A DNA stretch of 64,000 nucleotides from Bin5 sp965261695 (GCA_965261695.1 OZ253474.1:3906001-3970000), one strand, 5' to 3'. Counted from the stretch's first letter, positions 9,227-18,183 are shown. Notes: generated by a model from the sequence alone, not told the origin. A program made the numbers and translations.

Positions 9227-9341
9227 CGTGGGTGCGCGTATGGCTTTCTCCTTATACGCTGATGGCGGTGGCAGCGGTTTTCCCCAGCAATAGAAGATAT
9301 TTTTGTCGTGATTGACAGGTCAGGGCCGGGATGGTATGCTG
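8924..9341 (+). repeat. Dispersed duplication, intact copy (Gfo/Idh tail and downstream flank)
   Basis: This stretch is nearly identical to 18629-19009 joined to 20180-20224. It includes the last 303 bp of the Gfo/Idh gene, the spacer beginning GCGCGTATGGCTTTCTCC, and the 44-bp block at 9298-9341, which recurs exactly at 20181-20224. In the second copy the segment is split at ATATTTTT (9297-9304 here) by a 1.2-kb element. This copy therefore represents the empty insertion site. Confidence 0.9.
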
Positions 9342-9452
9342 GCGATCAATTCGCACAGTCCAGGCTCCTATCCCCCTTTCCCCGCGATGACAAGGAGTGG
9401 ATGAAGAGTAGGTGGTGTTAGAACAGAGGGCATAATACGGGAAAACATCACC

Positions 9453-9557
9453 TACGCTTGTCGAGTGTGCGAATGCACAAAGATTTTCAAGAATGGTACC
9501 AACCGTCTTGGGCAGTAGCAATATCACTGCAAAAACTGTGGAATGGGTTTTGGAAGC
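9453..9557 (+). pseudogene. IS1-like transposase remnant (InsA-type zinc ribbon), interrupted by IS630
   Basis: The reading frame around 9459 encodes C-x2-C, then IFKNGTNRLGQ, a stop codon, and QYHCKNCG. This resembles the N-terminal zinc ribbon of InsA-type transposases (C..C...KNG...Q.Y.C..CG). The IS630 element begins at 9558. Directly after its right end, 10787-10850 continues with a possible SIVLKAYKHQ segment that fits the downstream part of the same protein type. Joining the flanks at the TA keeps the frame but reads a stop. The remnant is therefore dead and was the target of the IS630 insertion. The assignment rests on a short motif. Confidence 0.45.
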
Positions 9558-9637
9558 TAGTAGTGTAACAGGTAGGGTTTGACGGATAGGTAAACTGTGG
9601 CACACTCTCCAGAAAAGCGGACACAAGGAGAGGGAAG

Positions 9638-10779
9638 ATGCCAGCGAAACGATATCGGGTGCGCATGACAGCGGAGGAGCGCAAGGAACTGGATGGGCAG
9701 GTGAACACAGGCACAGGGTCGGGGCGCCGCTTAAGACGGGCTCGCATCCTGCTGATGGCCGATGAAGCGCAAGCGGGCGGGGGCTGGTGCGACGCCGAGA
9801 TTGCCAAGGCATTGGGAGCGCATGCGCGCACGGTCGAGCGAGTTCGGGAGCGGTGTGTCACAGCCGGGATCGAAGCTGCCCTCACCCACACGCGACCGAA
9901 ACGGAAGCGACCACGCGTCTTGGATGGTGCGGGCGAAGCCCGGTTGGTGCAGTTAGCGTGTAGCGCTGCGCCGGATGGACGGGAGCAGTGGACGCTGCAG
10001 ATGCTGGCTGATAAGCTGGTCGAATTAGAGGTTGTCGAGCGTATTTCGGGTGAAACGGTGCGCACGACGCTCAAAAAAACGAACTTAAGCCTTGGTTGAA
10101 AGATGCATGGTGTATACCGGAGGCGGCGAGCGCCGAGTTCGTCTGCGCCATGGAAGATACGCTTGCGGTCTATCATCGGCAGCAGGATGCAAAACGACCT
10201 GTGGTCTGTTTTGATGAAGGCAGCAAACAGTTGACCAAAGAGACCCGTCTGCCTCTGCCGCCCCGACCGGGTGCGGTGGCCAAATATGACTACGAGTATG
10301 AACGCAACGGCACCAGCAACCTCTTTCTCTGCTTCGCACCGCTGCAAGCTTGGCGTCATGTCAAGGTGACGGCGCGCCGCACCATGGTCGATTTTGCCCA
10401 CTGCATGCGCGACCTGGTCGATATCCATTTCCCGCAGGCAGACACGATCGTCGTGGTGATGGACAATCTGAATACGCACAAACTCGCATCTTTGTATGAA
10501 GCGTTCCCGGCGGCCGAGGCCCGCCGCATTGCCGCCAAACTCGAAATCCATTACACCCCCAAGCATGGCAGTTGGCTCAATATGGCTGAAATCGAACTCA
10601 GTGTCCTGCATCGACAGTGCTTGAACGCTCGCATCCCTGACAAACACATCTTGACGCAGCAAATCACAGCTTGGCAAAATCGCCGCAATGCTTCTGCTTC
10701 GTCTGTCAACTGGCGTTTCACCACCGCTGATGCTCGCATCAAACTCGAACGCCTTTATCCGACAATAAAAGACTGTTGA
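9638..10779 (+). CDS. IS630-family transposase, expressed through a -1 frameshift
   Basis: The first frame (9638-10099) holds the helix-turn-helix DNA-binding part, including the segment GWCDAEIAKALGAHARTVER. The second frame (joined near 10073) holds the DDE nuclease: Asp in CFDEGSKQ, Asp in VVMDNLNTHK and Glu in GSWLNMAEIELS. A run of seven A at 10073-10079 lets ribosomes slip by -1. The shifted frame then reads KKNELKPWLKDAWCIP, the expected IS630 sequence. The product would be about 380 residues, normal for the family. The ATG follows GGAGAGGGA. All catalytic residues are present, so the element may be active. Confidence 0.88.
10073..10079 (+). other. Slippery A7 heptamer for -1 frameshifting in the IS630 transposase
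   Basis: Seven consecutive A (CAAAAAAAC context) occur where the two transposase frames must join. In the zero frame translation ends at the TGA at 10097-10099; in the -1 frame it continues through the DDE domain. Such A7 sites are used for programmed frameshifting or transcriptional slippage in IS630 elements. Confidence 0.7.
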
Positions 10780-10998
10780 ACTACTAGGAGAGAGACGAAA
10801 AAAGACAGAAGTCAATCGTCCTGAAAGCCTACAAGCACCAGGCTTGGTGTTGGCGTGTTCATTGTCAAAGTGGTCATCATTGAGCACAACTTGGCGATGA
10901 ATTCTCTGCTCTTACCACTTGCTTTGTGACTACAACCGACAATTGATAGTGCATCGGGCGCCACAAAGGCAGGTGTCCTTCAGAGGGGTGGACAACTC

Positions 10999-11976
10999 AT
11001 GGCCCACTACCTTTTGAGACGTTTGCTTATCGCTCTACCCGTGTTGATCGGAATTACCATTATCAACTTCGTAGTCTTCAACGGCGCCCCTGGCGACCCC
11101 ATCTCGGCGATGCTCCACACTGAGACCCTGGGGGAGATGCAAGTAACCATGAGCGAGGAAGTGCAGCAAGAGTTGCGGGAAGAGCTCGGGTTGCATCGTC
11201 CCTTGCCGATCCGCTATCTCATGTGGCTCTCAGAGGTCCTGCAAGGCAACTTCGGAAAGTCCTTCTTCACGTCCGAGTCGGTTGTCAAGGTGCTTGTAGA
11301 GCACATCTCCCGCAGTATCCAGCTCATGGCCACTTCGATCGTGCTGGCCATGGTCGTCGGCGTAGCGCTCGGCCTGCTTTCCGCACTGAAGCAGTACTCT
11401 CCCCTCGATTACATTCTGACCTTTCTGTCGTTCATCGGCTTCTCGATCCCGACCTATTTCTGGGCGTTGCTTGCGATCTTTTTCCTTGCTTACCGGCTGG
11501 GGCTTTTCCCCACCTATGGCGTGACCAGTTCCGTCCCGACAGTGCATCCTATCCTCGACAGGCTGTGGCATCTTGCCCTGCCCGCCTTGGTGCTGGCGAC
11601 GGAGCAGACTGCCAGTTGGCTGCGCTATTCTCGTACTGCTATGCTCGAGGTCATACGGCAGGACTACGTCAATGTTGCCCGGGCGAAAGGCATCATGGAG
11701 CGCGCGGTGGTCATGCGGCATGCCTTTCCCAACGTCCTCATCCCCATTGTGACGCTGATCGGGCTCACCTTGCCAGGGCTTTTCGGCGGTTCGTTCTTCG
11801 TGGAGGTGCTGTTCGGTTGGCAGGGGATCGGCTGGCTGAGCTACAGGGCGGTGATGACGCTTGACTACAATCTACTGATGGGCGCAACCCTATTGAGCGC
11901 TGTTCTGATCATGTTCGCAAATCTGCTGGCAGACATCGCCTACGTGTATGTGGACCCGCGCATCGGGACGGAGTGA
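10999..11976 (+). CDS. ABC transporter permease, DppB/OppB type (second system)
   Basis: This is a 325-residue membrane subunit with MAHYLLRRLLIALPVLIGI at the N-terminus and FNGAPGDPISAML in the first periplasmic region, both characteristic of DppB. The EAA-like loop YVNVARAKGIMERAVV lies near residue 225. SSF and WQGIGWLS motifs close to the C-terminus also fit. An AGAGGGG Shine-Dalgarno at about 10982 precedes the ATG. Here the order is permease, permease, binding protein, unlike the first system where the binding protein comes first. Confidence 0.93.
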   Translation: MAHYLLRRLLIALPVLIGITIINFVVFNGAPGDPISAMLHTETLGEMQVTMSEEVQQELREELGLHRPLPIRYLMWLSEVLQGNFGKSFFTSESVVKVLVEHISRSIQLMATSIVLAMVVGVALGLLSALKQYSPLDYILTFLSFIGFSIPTYFWALLAIFFLAYRLGLFPTYGVTSSVPTVHPILDRLWHLALPALVLATEQTASWLRYSRTAMLEVIRQDYVNVARAKGIMERAVVMRHAFPNVLIPIVTLIGLTLPGLFGGSFFVEVLFGWQGIGWLSYRAVMTLDYNLLMGATLLSAVLIMFANLLADIAYVYVDPRIGTE

Positions 11977-12099
11977 GCGGGCCATTGATAGATCGGTGAC
12001 ACCGGTGATAGCTTGTCAACTCGAGCCAGGTCGCATGACCTACTCATTCTGTGGCGCCAACACCATTTGATGCAGGGCCGAGGAACGAGAGATGTTGAC

Positions 12100-13023
12100 A
12101 TGTCAGCGACAAAGGTAGGAAACCGTGCATCCAACGGTGGGGCAACACCAATACAAATCGAGGTACGAAAGCCTCGCAGCACCACAGACCTTATCTGGAT
12201 GCAGTTCAGGAGGCACAAATTGGGCGTTGTGGGCCTCTTTGTCATCGTTGTGATGACGCTGGTGTCCTTGCTCGCGCCGGTCATCAGCCCGTACGATCCA
12301 TACAAGGTTGACATGCAGGTGGCGGACTCTCCTCCAAGCCTGAACCACCTGCTGGGCACAGACGCCACGGGACGCGATCTGTTGAGCTTGTTGATTTACG
12401 GCAGCCGCGTCTCGATGTCCGTCGGACTGGTGGCCACATCAGTCTCTATCGGGATTGCTACCTTGCTCGGGTCCGCCGCCGGGTATTGGCAGGGGTGGGT
12501 AGACGTGACTCTGAGCCGCTTCCAGGAGACAGTCAGCAGCTTTCCCACATTCCTGTTCATCATCACCATCGTGGCCATGATCGGGCCCAGCATTTTCAAT
12601 GTGATGTTTGTTATCGGCCTGTTCGGATGGACCGGCATGTTTCGCATTGTTCGCGGCCAGTTCTTGGCTCTGCGCAATTTGGACTACGTGCTGGCGGCCA
12701 GGACCGTCGGGGCGCAGGACTCGCGCATCGTTTTCCGGCATATCCTGCCCGGCGTGATCCCGTTTCTGGTTGTGGGCGCTACCTTCAGCGTTGCGGGAGC
12801 GATCCTGTCGGAGGCTGGGCTCAGCTTCCTCGGCCTGGGCGTTCAACCTCCAACTGCCAGTTGGGGAACCATGCTCTCCGTCGCCCGGCAGTTGATCATT
12901 CTGATCGAGCGGCCCTGGCAATGGCTGGTGCCCGGGCTGACGATATCTCTTTTTGTACTGGCCGTGAACTTCGCGGGGGACGCGCTGCGCGACGCAATCG
13001 ATCCAAAGGCCATTGTCGGGTGA
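12100..13023 (+). CDS. ABC transporter permease, DppC/OppC type (second system)
   Basis: This is the partner of the preceding permease. The DppC hallmark LLGTDATGRDLLSLL is followed by an EAA loop (AARTVGAQDSRIVF) and the C-terminal SFLGLGVQPP, SWGTML and NFAGDALRDAIDP. The frame is open from 12013. The ATG at 12100 follows AGGAACGAGAG, giving 307 residues and a short basic N-terminus before the first membrane helix. It is 124 nt downstream of the first permease and 146 nt upstream of the binding protein. Confidence 0.92.
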   Translation: MSATKVGNRASNGGATPIQIEVRKPRSTTDLIWMQFRRHKLGVVGLFVIVVMTLVSLLAPVISPYDPYKVDMQVADSPPSLNHLLGTDATGRDLLSLLIYGSRVSMSVGLVATSVSIGIATLLGSAAGYWQGWVDVTLSRFQETVSSFPTFLFIITIVAMIGPSIFNVMFVIGLFGWTGMFRIVRGQFLALRNLDYVLAARTVGAQDSRIVFRHILPGVIPFLVVGATFSVAGAILSEAGLSFLGLGVQPPTASWGTMLSVARQLIILIERPWQWLVPGLTISLFVLAVNFAGDALRDAIDPKAIVG

Positions 13024-13168
13024 TCGGGCCTCTGGGCGGTTTGGATGAGAGGAGGTGAGGCTGCCAAAGGAACCAGTTGAGGCCGTGTCGAGTGGGAACA
13101 ATGGTGTCAGACGAGTTGATACTATGGTCCCAAGTTGCATGTTGATCGCCTAAAAGGAGGCGTCTCAA

Positions 13169-14809
13169 ATGTCTAGCCAAATCGATCGTCGTCAATTTCT
13201 GAAGGTAGCAGGCGCAGCAGGAATCGGTGCCTTGGCGGCGGGATGTATCGCGCCCGCGGCGCAGCAGGCGACGGAAGTGGGGGCCCCGGCAGTGCAGATC
13301 AAGCAGGGCGGCACCTTCCGTTGGCGCCACCACGCCGTCCCCATGGACATGGACCCGCTCAATTTGATCGGTTCAGACAGGATGGATTTCGCCGCCAGGT
13401 ATCTGGCCACGCCGGTCAACCGTTCGAATACGTTCGAACCCGTTGACTATCTCTGCTCTTCGGCATGGACCGATGACACGACCCTGGAGTTGGAGGTCCA
13501 TGACAAGGCCAAGTGGCACGATGGCGAGCCCGTCACCAGTGAAGACATCGAGTTCACCATCGTCTCACAGACCGCACCCGGTTCCCCCTCCTTTCTGGGC
13601 AGCATCTGGGAGAGAGAGATTCAGGGAGCAATGGAGTTCCGTGCGGGCGGGGCAGACCAGATCTCCGGCATCGAGCTTCTCAATGACAAGAAGCTGCGAT
13701 TGAAGTTCAACCAGGTCAGCCCCGATTTCATCGTTGACGTCGCCTGGTGGTGGTGGATCCTGCCCAAACATCTTCTCGCCGACATTCCTCCCAAGGATTG
13801 GAAGACATCTGACTACGCGACCAAGCCCGACAAGATGATCGGCTGCGGGCCCTTCCGTGTCGTTGAGTTCGACCGGGAGCGGCGGGTGGTGTTCGAGGCG
13901 GACCCGGATCATTTCCTGGGACGGCCCTACATCGACCGGATCGTCCATGATGTACTGGAGGATGCGGAAGCGGCCGGTGTGGCCATGCTCAACGGCGAGT
14001 TCGAGTTCGCAGGGTTCACACCGCCCAAGCTCCTCCCGCAGTTCCGAGAGCAGCCCGACAAGTTCAATATCGTTTCCCAGCGGTGGCCTGGCACCGGGGG
14101 CCTCCAAGTGAACCACGCCAAGGAGCCGTTGAACGACGTCAGGGTACGCCAGGCGCTCATGTGGGCTATAGACAGAGAGGCCTACGCCAAACTGCAGGGC
14201 TTCCCGTTCTCTGGCGACCGCCACTGGGACTACGCCTGGATCCCGAAGCCGGAAGGTCTCACAAGCTACCACCCGCGCGACATCGAAAAGGCAAAATCGC
14301 TGCTTGCGGAGGCCGGGCTGCCCAACGGCTTCGAGTTGCCCATCTTGACAGGGGGCACAGGCCAGGAGGACACATCGGTCCTTCTCCAGGCCAATTTGAA
14401 AGAAGTGGGCATTGAAGTCAGGTGGGACATCAAGAAGGGCGCGGCCTTTGACGAAGATCTGTTCTCGGGGAACTACTACGTCCGCGGCGGCGGGGTCAAC
14501 TATGCCAGCCCATCCGGCGCGGCGCGCTACTTCGACTCCCGTGAGATGGGGAAGGGCCAAGCCGGCGCGAACTGGACCAACTTCAACAATCCGGAGGCGG
14601 ACAAGCTGATCGACGCGGCCGCTTCGACCACGGATCCGCAGAAACGGGCGCAAGCCTTTCAAGCATTGGAATTGCTGCTGATGAACGAGGTGGCTACGAT
14701 TCCCATCTGGCGTTGGATCTTCGATGCTCCGGTCTCGACCAAGGTACACGATTTCATCTGGAACGGCAGCGGAGCCTACGCTGCGTCGCACCTGTGGCGG
14801 CTGGAATAG
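13169..14809 (+). CDS. ABC transporter substrate-binding protein, family 5 (second system)
   Basis: This 546-residue exported lipoprotein has a Tat-like DRRQFLK motif and the lipobox LAAGC, then an Ala/Pro linker. Family-5 features include AKWHDGEPVTSEDIEF, GCGPFRVVEFD, VRQALMWAIDREA and YHPRDIEKAKSLLAEAG. AAAGGAGG precedes the ATG. The downstream genes are a GH127-like glycosidase and a sialidase-like protein, so an oligosaccharide or glycopeptide ligand is more likely than a plain peptide. That is inference from context. Confidence 0.93.
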   Translation: MSSQIDRRQFLKVAGAAGIGALAAGCIAPAAQQATEVGAPAVQIKQGGTFRWRHHAVPMDMDPLNLIGSDRMDFAARYLATPVNRSNTFEPVDYLCSSAWTDDTTLELEVHDKAKWHDGEPVTSEDIEFTIVSQTAPGSPSFLGSIWEREIQGAMEFRAGGADQISGIELLNDKKLRLKFNQVSPDFIVDVAWWWWILPKHLLADIPPKDWKTSDYATKPDKMIGCGPFRVVEFDRERRVVFEADPDHFLGRPYIDRIVHDVLEDAEAAGVAMLNGEFEFAGFTPPKLLPQFREQPDKFNIVSQRWPGTGGLQVNHAKEPLNDVRVRQALMWAIDREAYAKLQGFPFSGDRHWDYAWIPKPEGLTSYHPRDIEKAKSLLAEAGLPNGFELPILTGGTGQEDTSVLLQANLKEVGIEVRWDIKKGAAFDEDLFSGNYYVRGGGVNYASPSGAARYFDSREMGKGQAGANWTNFNNPEADKLIDAAASTTDPQKRAQAFQALELLLMNEVATIPIWRWIFDAPVSTKVHDFIWNGSGAYAASHLWRLE

Positions 14810-14810
14810 G

Positions 14811-14869
14811 CCAGGTTTCTGATCCGGAAGCCTTTCGGGATTCCGGCAACCCGGACTTCTGAAGCCTGG
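14811..14869 (+). terminator. Imperfect hairpin after the second binding-protein gene
   Basis: CCAGGTTTC at 14811 pairs with GAAGCCTGG at 14861 around an inner CCGGAA/TTCCGG stem (14824-14829 with 14841-14846). It begins one base after the stop codon region of the binding-protein gene. There is no T run, so it may protect the mRNA end rather than terminate. Confidence 0.4.
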
Positions 14870-15097
14870 AAGCCCCCTGACAGTTGGACTAACTGGTATC
14901 AGACAAGCTCAAAGTGCGTCGAACGCACGGGGTTCAAAGGGCAAGTGGAGAAGCAGGCAGCATCCGCCTGACCATTCAACTGAACTATGCAGTGAGCGAC
15001 GTGTTGCGTCCCGTTTGATGCCAATCAAGGGGTGGGTGTGAAGCGGCTAACCCGTGTCTACCCGTTTAGCGTCTTGGTACACTCCCCGAAACCATAG
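14870..15097. other. Intergenic region with a possible operator-like motif
   Basis: No gene is seen here. CTGGTATCAGACAAG at 14893-14907 is a weak palindrome. It resembles TGGTGTCAGACGAG at 13102-13115, upstream of the second binding-protein gene. A shared regulator of the importer and the glycosidases is possible but unproven. Confidence 0.25.
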
Positions 15098-15172
15098 AAA
15101 GGAGGATGGTTCTCCAAGCGGTTTTCAGACTCGTGACAGAGTTTGATACTGCTTGGAGAACCATAGTTTTCC
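15098..15172 (+). promoter_or_regulatory. Shine-Dalgarno plus perfect hairpin ahead of the GH127-like start codon
   Basis: AAAGGAGG ends at 15105. ATGGTTCTCCAAGC (15106-15119) and GCTTGGAGAACCAT (15151-15164) form a perfect 14-bp stem over a 31-nt loop. After the stem come 8 nt (AGTTTTCC) and then the ATG at 15173. If the hairpin forms, the Shine-Dalgarno sits at ideal distance from the start codon. If it does not, the distance is 67 nt. This arrangement is comparable to the looped-out initiation region known for phage T4 gene 38. Confidence 0.6.
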
Positions 15173-17077
15173 ATGTCAGATTCACAGCAACCGGAAGACA
15201 GCGACCCTTGGGTGGCAGTCGGAAGCGTCTCCTTTGAGGCATGGCAGCGCCAGCATAGCGAGACCGAAACGTTCCGCCCCGCCGGATTTCACGGCGACAT
15301 CGCCGCCGTGCAGGTCTTGGAGCAGAGCAGGCCGGAAGAGATCAGGCCGCTTACAGCGGAGCGTCCTTCACCAGACCTGAGCTTGGAGGAGATGGCATCT
15401 TGGAACCTGAACTATCTCATCCATAACCCCAAACCACATATGGACTATGAGTGTCGCTTTTGCCATGACCCGCTGGGCTATCCCCCTGCGTTCGACACCC
15501 ACGACCGGACCGCGTCCGGCGACACGGACGCACGGATGGATAAGTGCTTCATCTTCATGCGCGAAATGTCAGGCCGCCGCGATGGCCTGGACGTGGAGCA
15601 GGCCCTGCGCCGTCGTATCCTGGGCTATCTACGCGATGACGGGTTGAGTTGGACCCAGCCCAACCGGCATTTGCATTGGGATGGGCAACCGGGCGCCAGC
15701 ACTTGGACAACCGCCAAGACGCTGGAAGGGGTTGTCGAGACCCATGCCCGCACCGGTGACAGGGAGACGAAAGCACTGTCGCGCCGCATGTTCGAGGGTC
15801 TGCGCAGCTTGGCAAGCTGGGACACCGGCCGCGCCTGGTATGAGGGTGGCGGTCTCCAGACGTGGCGCGCTGGGCAGTGGAAGAAAGGTTACTGGACCGC
15901 ATACCCTTCCCAGGCGATTACAGCGGTGCTGCGCTATTGGGAGGTGACCGGGGACGAGGAGGCACTGGCGTTCGGGCGGGCGATGGCTTACGGCCTGATG
16001 GACGGGCTGCAACCCAACGTCGGACACCTGGGCTTCGGGCCGGACGGCAGCTTCTCCGATCATGTCCACCTGCACCTGCACGCGGCGCGCGGCGTGGCCT
16101 ACCTGGGCGCGCTGACCCGTGACCCACGCGCCGTCGAATGGGCCAGGCGCGTGCTGGACTTCATCGTCGGCGAGGGTTCCGACTACGGCTGGGTCCCTGA
16201 GCTGACCCATGTCCGCTCCTATCAGTTGGACAGTACCAGCGCTGACTTGGCACACCGTATCCACTACGCCGAAACTTGCTGCATCGCCGACCGCCTGGAC
16301 ATGGCGGTCTGGGCGGCGCGAGCAGGCTACGCGGCGTACTGGGACGATGTGGAGCGGACGGTGCGCAACTACCTGCGGGGGACGCAGTTCTTCGTCACGC
16401 CGGCATTTGAGGACCTGTACCGCTTTCTGCGCCAGCAGCGGGGGCAATCGGACCACGCGGCAGATGGGCTGCGCAGGCTCAAGGATCTGGAAGGAGGTTT
16501 CGTCAACCCTTCGCCCAATGACTTGGTGTTGGACCACTTCCGCCTCTTTTCCGGGCCACATATCAGCATGGTGGGCTGCTGTCAGGGCGAAGGTCCGCGG
16601 GCGCTGCACCAGGCTTGGCAGAACATCGTCCGGCGGGAGGCCGATGGGGTCTACGTCAACATGGCGCTCAACCGGGATGCGCCCGAGGCCAGGGTGGTGT
16701 CCTTTCTGCCCGAGGAAGGGCGGTTGACGGTGGTGGCGAAAGTGCCCGGGGACGTGTATGTGCGCCCCCCGGCATGGGCGCTTCGCAACCAAGTGCGCAC
16801 CTACCGTGGTAGCCAGCCAGTCGACCCGGAATGGCGGGGCGACTACCTGCGCTTCGCCGGTGCGACGGCCGGGGAGGAGCTGACGCTGACGTATCCGCTG
16901 CTGCGGTTCCGACAGTGGGTGGACATCAGCCATGCGCCCTATATCGTGGACTGGCTGGGGAACACCGTAGTCGGGATTACGCCGGGACCGTTGTTGCTCT
17001 CACCCTTCAAGCCTTGGGTTCCCGATCCCAAACTGCCGCCAGCGCAGGAGTTCGAATCCTGGATACCCGGGACGTGA
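15173..17077 (+). CDS. GH127-like glycoside hydrolase (beta-L-arabinofuranosidase-like)
   Basis: This 634-residue protein has an alpha/alpha-barrel region (about residues 140-430) and a C-terminal beta domain (about 480-620, with VYVRPPAWALRNQV). GH127 enzymes bind zinc through Glu-x-Cys and a Cys-Cys pair, one Cys being the nucleophile. Here YAETCC gives Glu367 and Cys369, and MVGCCQGEG gives Cys469-Cys470, so the catalytic set appears complete. No signal peptide is seen, so it probably works inside the cell. It sits between a family-5 importer and a sialidase-like gene. Its start codon follows an unusual hairpin. The exact sugar is unknown. Confidence 0.72.
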   Translation: MSDSQQPEDSDPWVAVGSVSFEAWQRQHSETETFRPAGFHGDIAAVQVLEQSRPEEIRPLTAERPSPDLSLEEMASWNLNYLIHNPKPHMDYECRFCHDPLGYPPAFDTHDRTASGDTDARMDKCFIFMREMSGRRDGLDVEQALRRRILGYLRDDGLSWTQPNRHLHWDGQPGASTWTTAKTLEGVVETHARTGDRETKALSRRMFEGLRSLASWDTGRAWYEGGGLQTWRAGQWKKGYWTAYPSQAITAVLRYWEVTGDEEALAFGRAMAYGLMDGLQPNVGHLGFGPDGSFSDHVHLHLHAARGVAYLGALTRDPRAVEWARRVLDFIVGEGSDYGWVPELTHVRSYQLDSTSADLAHRIHYAETCCIADRLDMAVWAARAGYAAYWDDVERTVRNYLRGTQFFVTPAFEDLYRFLRQQRGQSDHAADGLRRLKDLEGGFVNPSPNDLVLDHFRLFSGPHISMVGCCQGEGPRALHQAWQNIVRREADGVYVNMALNRDAPEARVVSFLPEEGRLTVVAKVPGDVYVRPPAWALRNQVRTYRGSQPVDPEWRGDYLRFAGATAGEELTLTYPLLRFRQWVDISHAPYIVDWLGNTVVGITPGPLLLSPFKPWVPDPKLPPAQEFESWIPGT

Positions 17078-17103
17078 TCGCAAAACTCGGGGGAGACGAG
17101 TCG

Positions 17104-18183
17104 ATGATCCCCGCGGAAATCAGTTACAGCGCCATTGTCAAAGGCGGGGTGGAACGTCCACGCAGCGATACAGCCTCGGTGGTCGAGCGGTCTGACGGCA
17201 GCCTATTGGTCACGTACCATAGCTACAGCGGCGGGCCAGAGGCGGGTAACGATTTCGGGCTGGCTCGCATCTATACCCAGGTCTCTTCGGACGGTGGCCG
17301 GAGTTGGGGCGAAGAGACCCTGAGAGCAGACATCGAGCCGGGCGACCTGAACGTGATGTCCCCATTTCTGTGCCGGATTCCCGGCGAATTGCTCTTGGGG
17401 TATCTGCGCATGCATTCGGTGACCAGCAGCTCCATGATGCTGTGCCGTTCCGGGGACGAGGGCGAGACCTTTTCTGAGCCACAACCGATCTGGAGCGGCG
17501 CCGGGTTCCGTGTCTGCCGCCTGCAGGGCGGTGCATCGTCTCTGGTGCGCCTGTCCAGCGGGAGCTTGCTTCTGCCCTTCTGCTGGATGGCAGAGGGAGC
17601 GCTGTATCGCTGGACGCAGACGGAGCGGGCTGCCGCCTACCTCAGCGATGACAACGGGCTGACATGGCGTGAATCTCAGGGCGAGGTATTCTTGCCGCTG
17701 ATCGGCGCCAGCGAGCCATCGGTCGCCGAGTTGGCGACCGGCGAGTTGGTCATGTCACTGCGCACTCAGTTGGGCAGTGTGTTCCTTTCGAGATCCAAAG
17801 ACGCGGGCGAAACATGGTCTATGGCGCAGACGACGGGATTGCGCGCGCCGGAGTCTTGCACCTGCATTCGCCACATACCCGGCTCGAACCGCACCGTCTT
17901 GTTCTGGAACAACAGCGAATACAACCCGCGGCACCATCATTTGGGTGTACGTTCGCCCCTGTCGGTGGCTGTCTCTGACGATGGTGGCCACCGTTGGCAA
18001 TATCTTTTCGATATTGAGGACAAGACGGATTACGAGTACACGAACTTGGACTGCACATTCCTGCGCAACGGAGAAGCGATCGTGACCTATATGTCCTCGC
18101 AAGAGCGTCCCGACGGCGGCTTCGGCCGCGAATGCATTGCTCTGAAGGCGGCGATCATACCCTGGGCATTGCTTCACAATTAA
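17104..18183 (+). CDS. Sialidase-like (BNR/Asp-box) protein
   Basis: This six-bladed beta-propeller protein of about 359 residues has repeated Asp boxes of the S-x-D-x-G-x-x-W type: SSDGGRSW, SGDEGETF, SDDNGLTW, SKDAGETW and SDDGGHRW. A RIP-like motif (PFLCRIPGE) and an N-terminal Arg-rich segment (ERPRSDTASV) fit exo-sialidase relatives. The open frame extends upstream, but the ATG at 17104 lies behind GGGGGAGACGAG and avoids overlap with the glycosidase. No signal peptide is seen. It may remove sialic acid or related acidic sugars, or be a non-hydrolytic propeller; family assignment is firmer than activity. Confidence 0.75.
   Translation: MIPAEISYSAIVKGGVERPRSDTASVVERSDGSLLVTYHSYSGGPEAGNDFGLARIYTQVSSDGGRSWGEETLRADIEPGDLNVMSPFLCRIPGELLLGYLRMHSVTSSSMMLCRSGDEGETFSEPQPIWSGAGFRVCRLQGGASSLVRLSSGSLLLPFCWMAEGALYRWTQTERAAAYLSDDNGLTWRESQGEVFLPLIGASEPSVAELATGELVMSLRTQLGSVFLSRSKDAGETWSMAQTTGLRAPESCTCIRHIPGSNRTVLFWNNSEYNPRHHHLGVRSPLSVAVSDDGGHRWQYLFDIEDKTDYEYTNLDCTFLRNGEAIVTYMSSQERPDGGFGRECIALKAAIIPWALLHN

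Larger units (their letters stand above)
9558..10786 (+). mobile_element. IS630-family insertion sequence
   Basis: This 1,229-bp element starts TAGTAGTGTAACAG and ends with the inverted counterpart CTGTTGAACTACTA, which matches at 12 of 14 positions. Both ends begin or end with TA, the dinucleotide duplicated by IS630/Tc1-type elements. It encodes one transposase in two overlapping frames. The flanks look like one interrupted IS1-like remnant. Confidence 0.85.

Noticed and set aside
16831..17103. N-terminal extension of the sialidase-like protein
   Set aside because: It overlaps the GH127-like gene in another frame and has no ribosome site; the start at 17104 gives a complete propeller.
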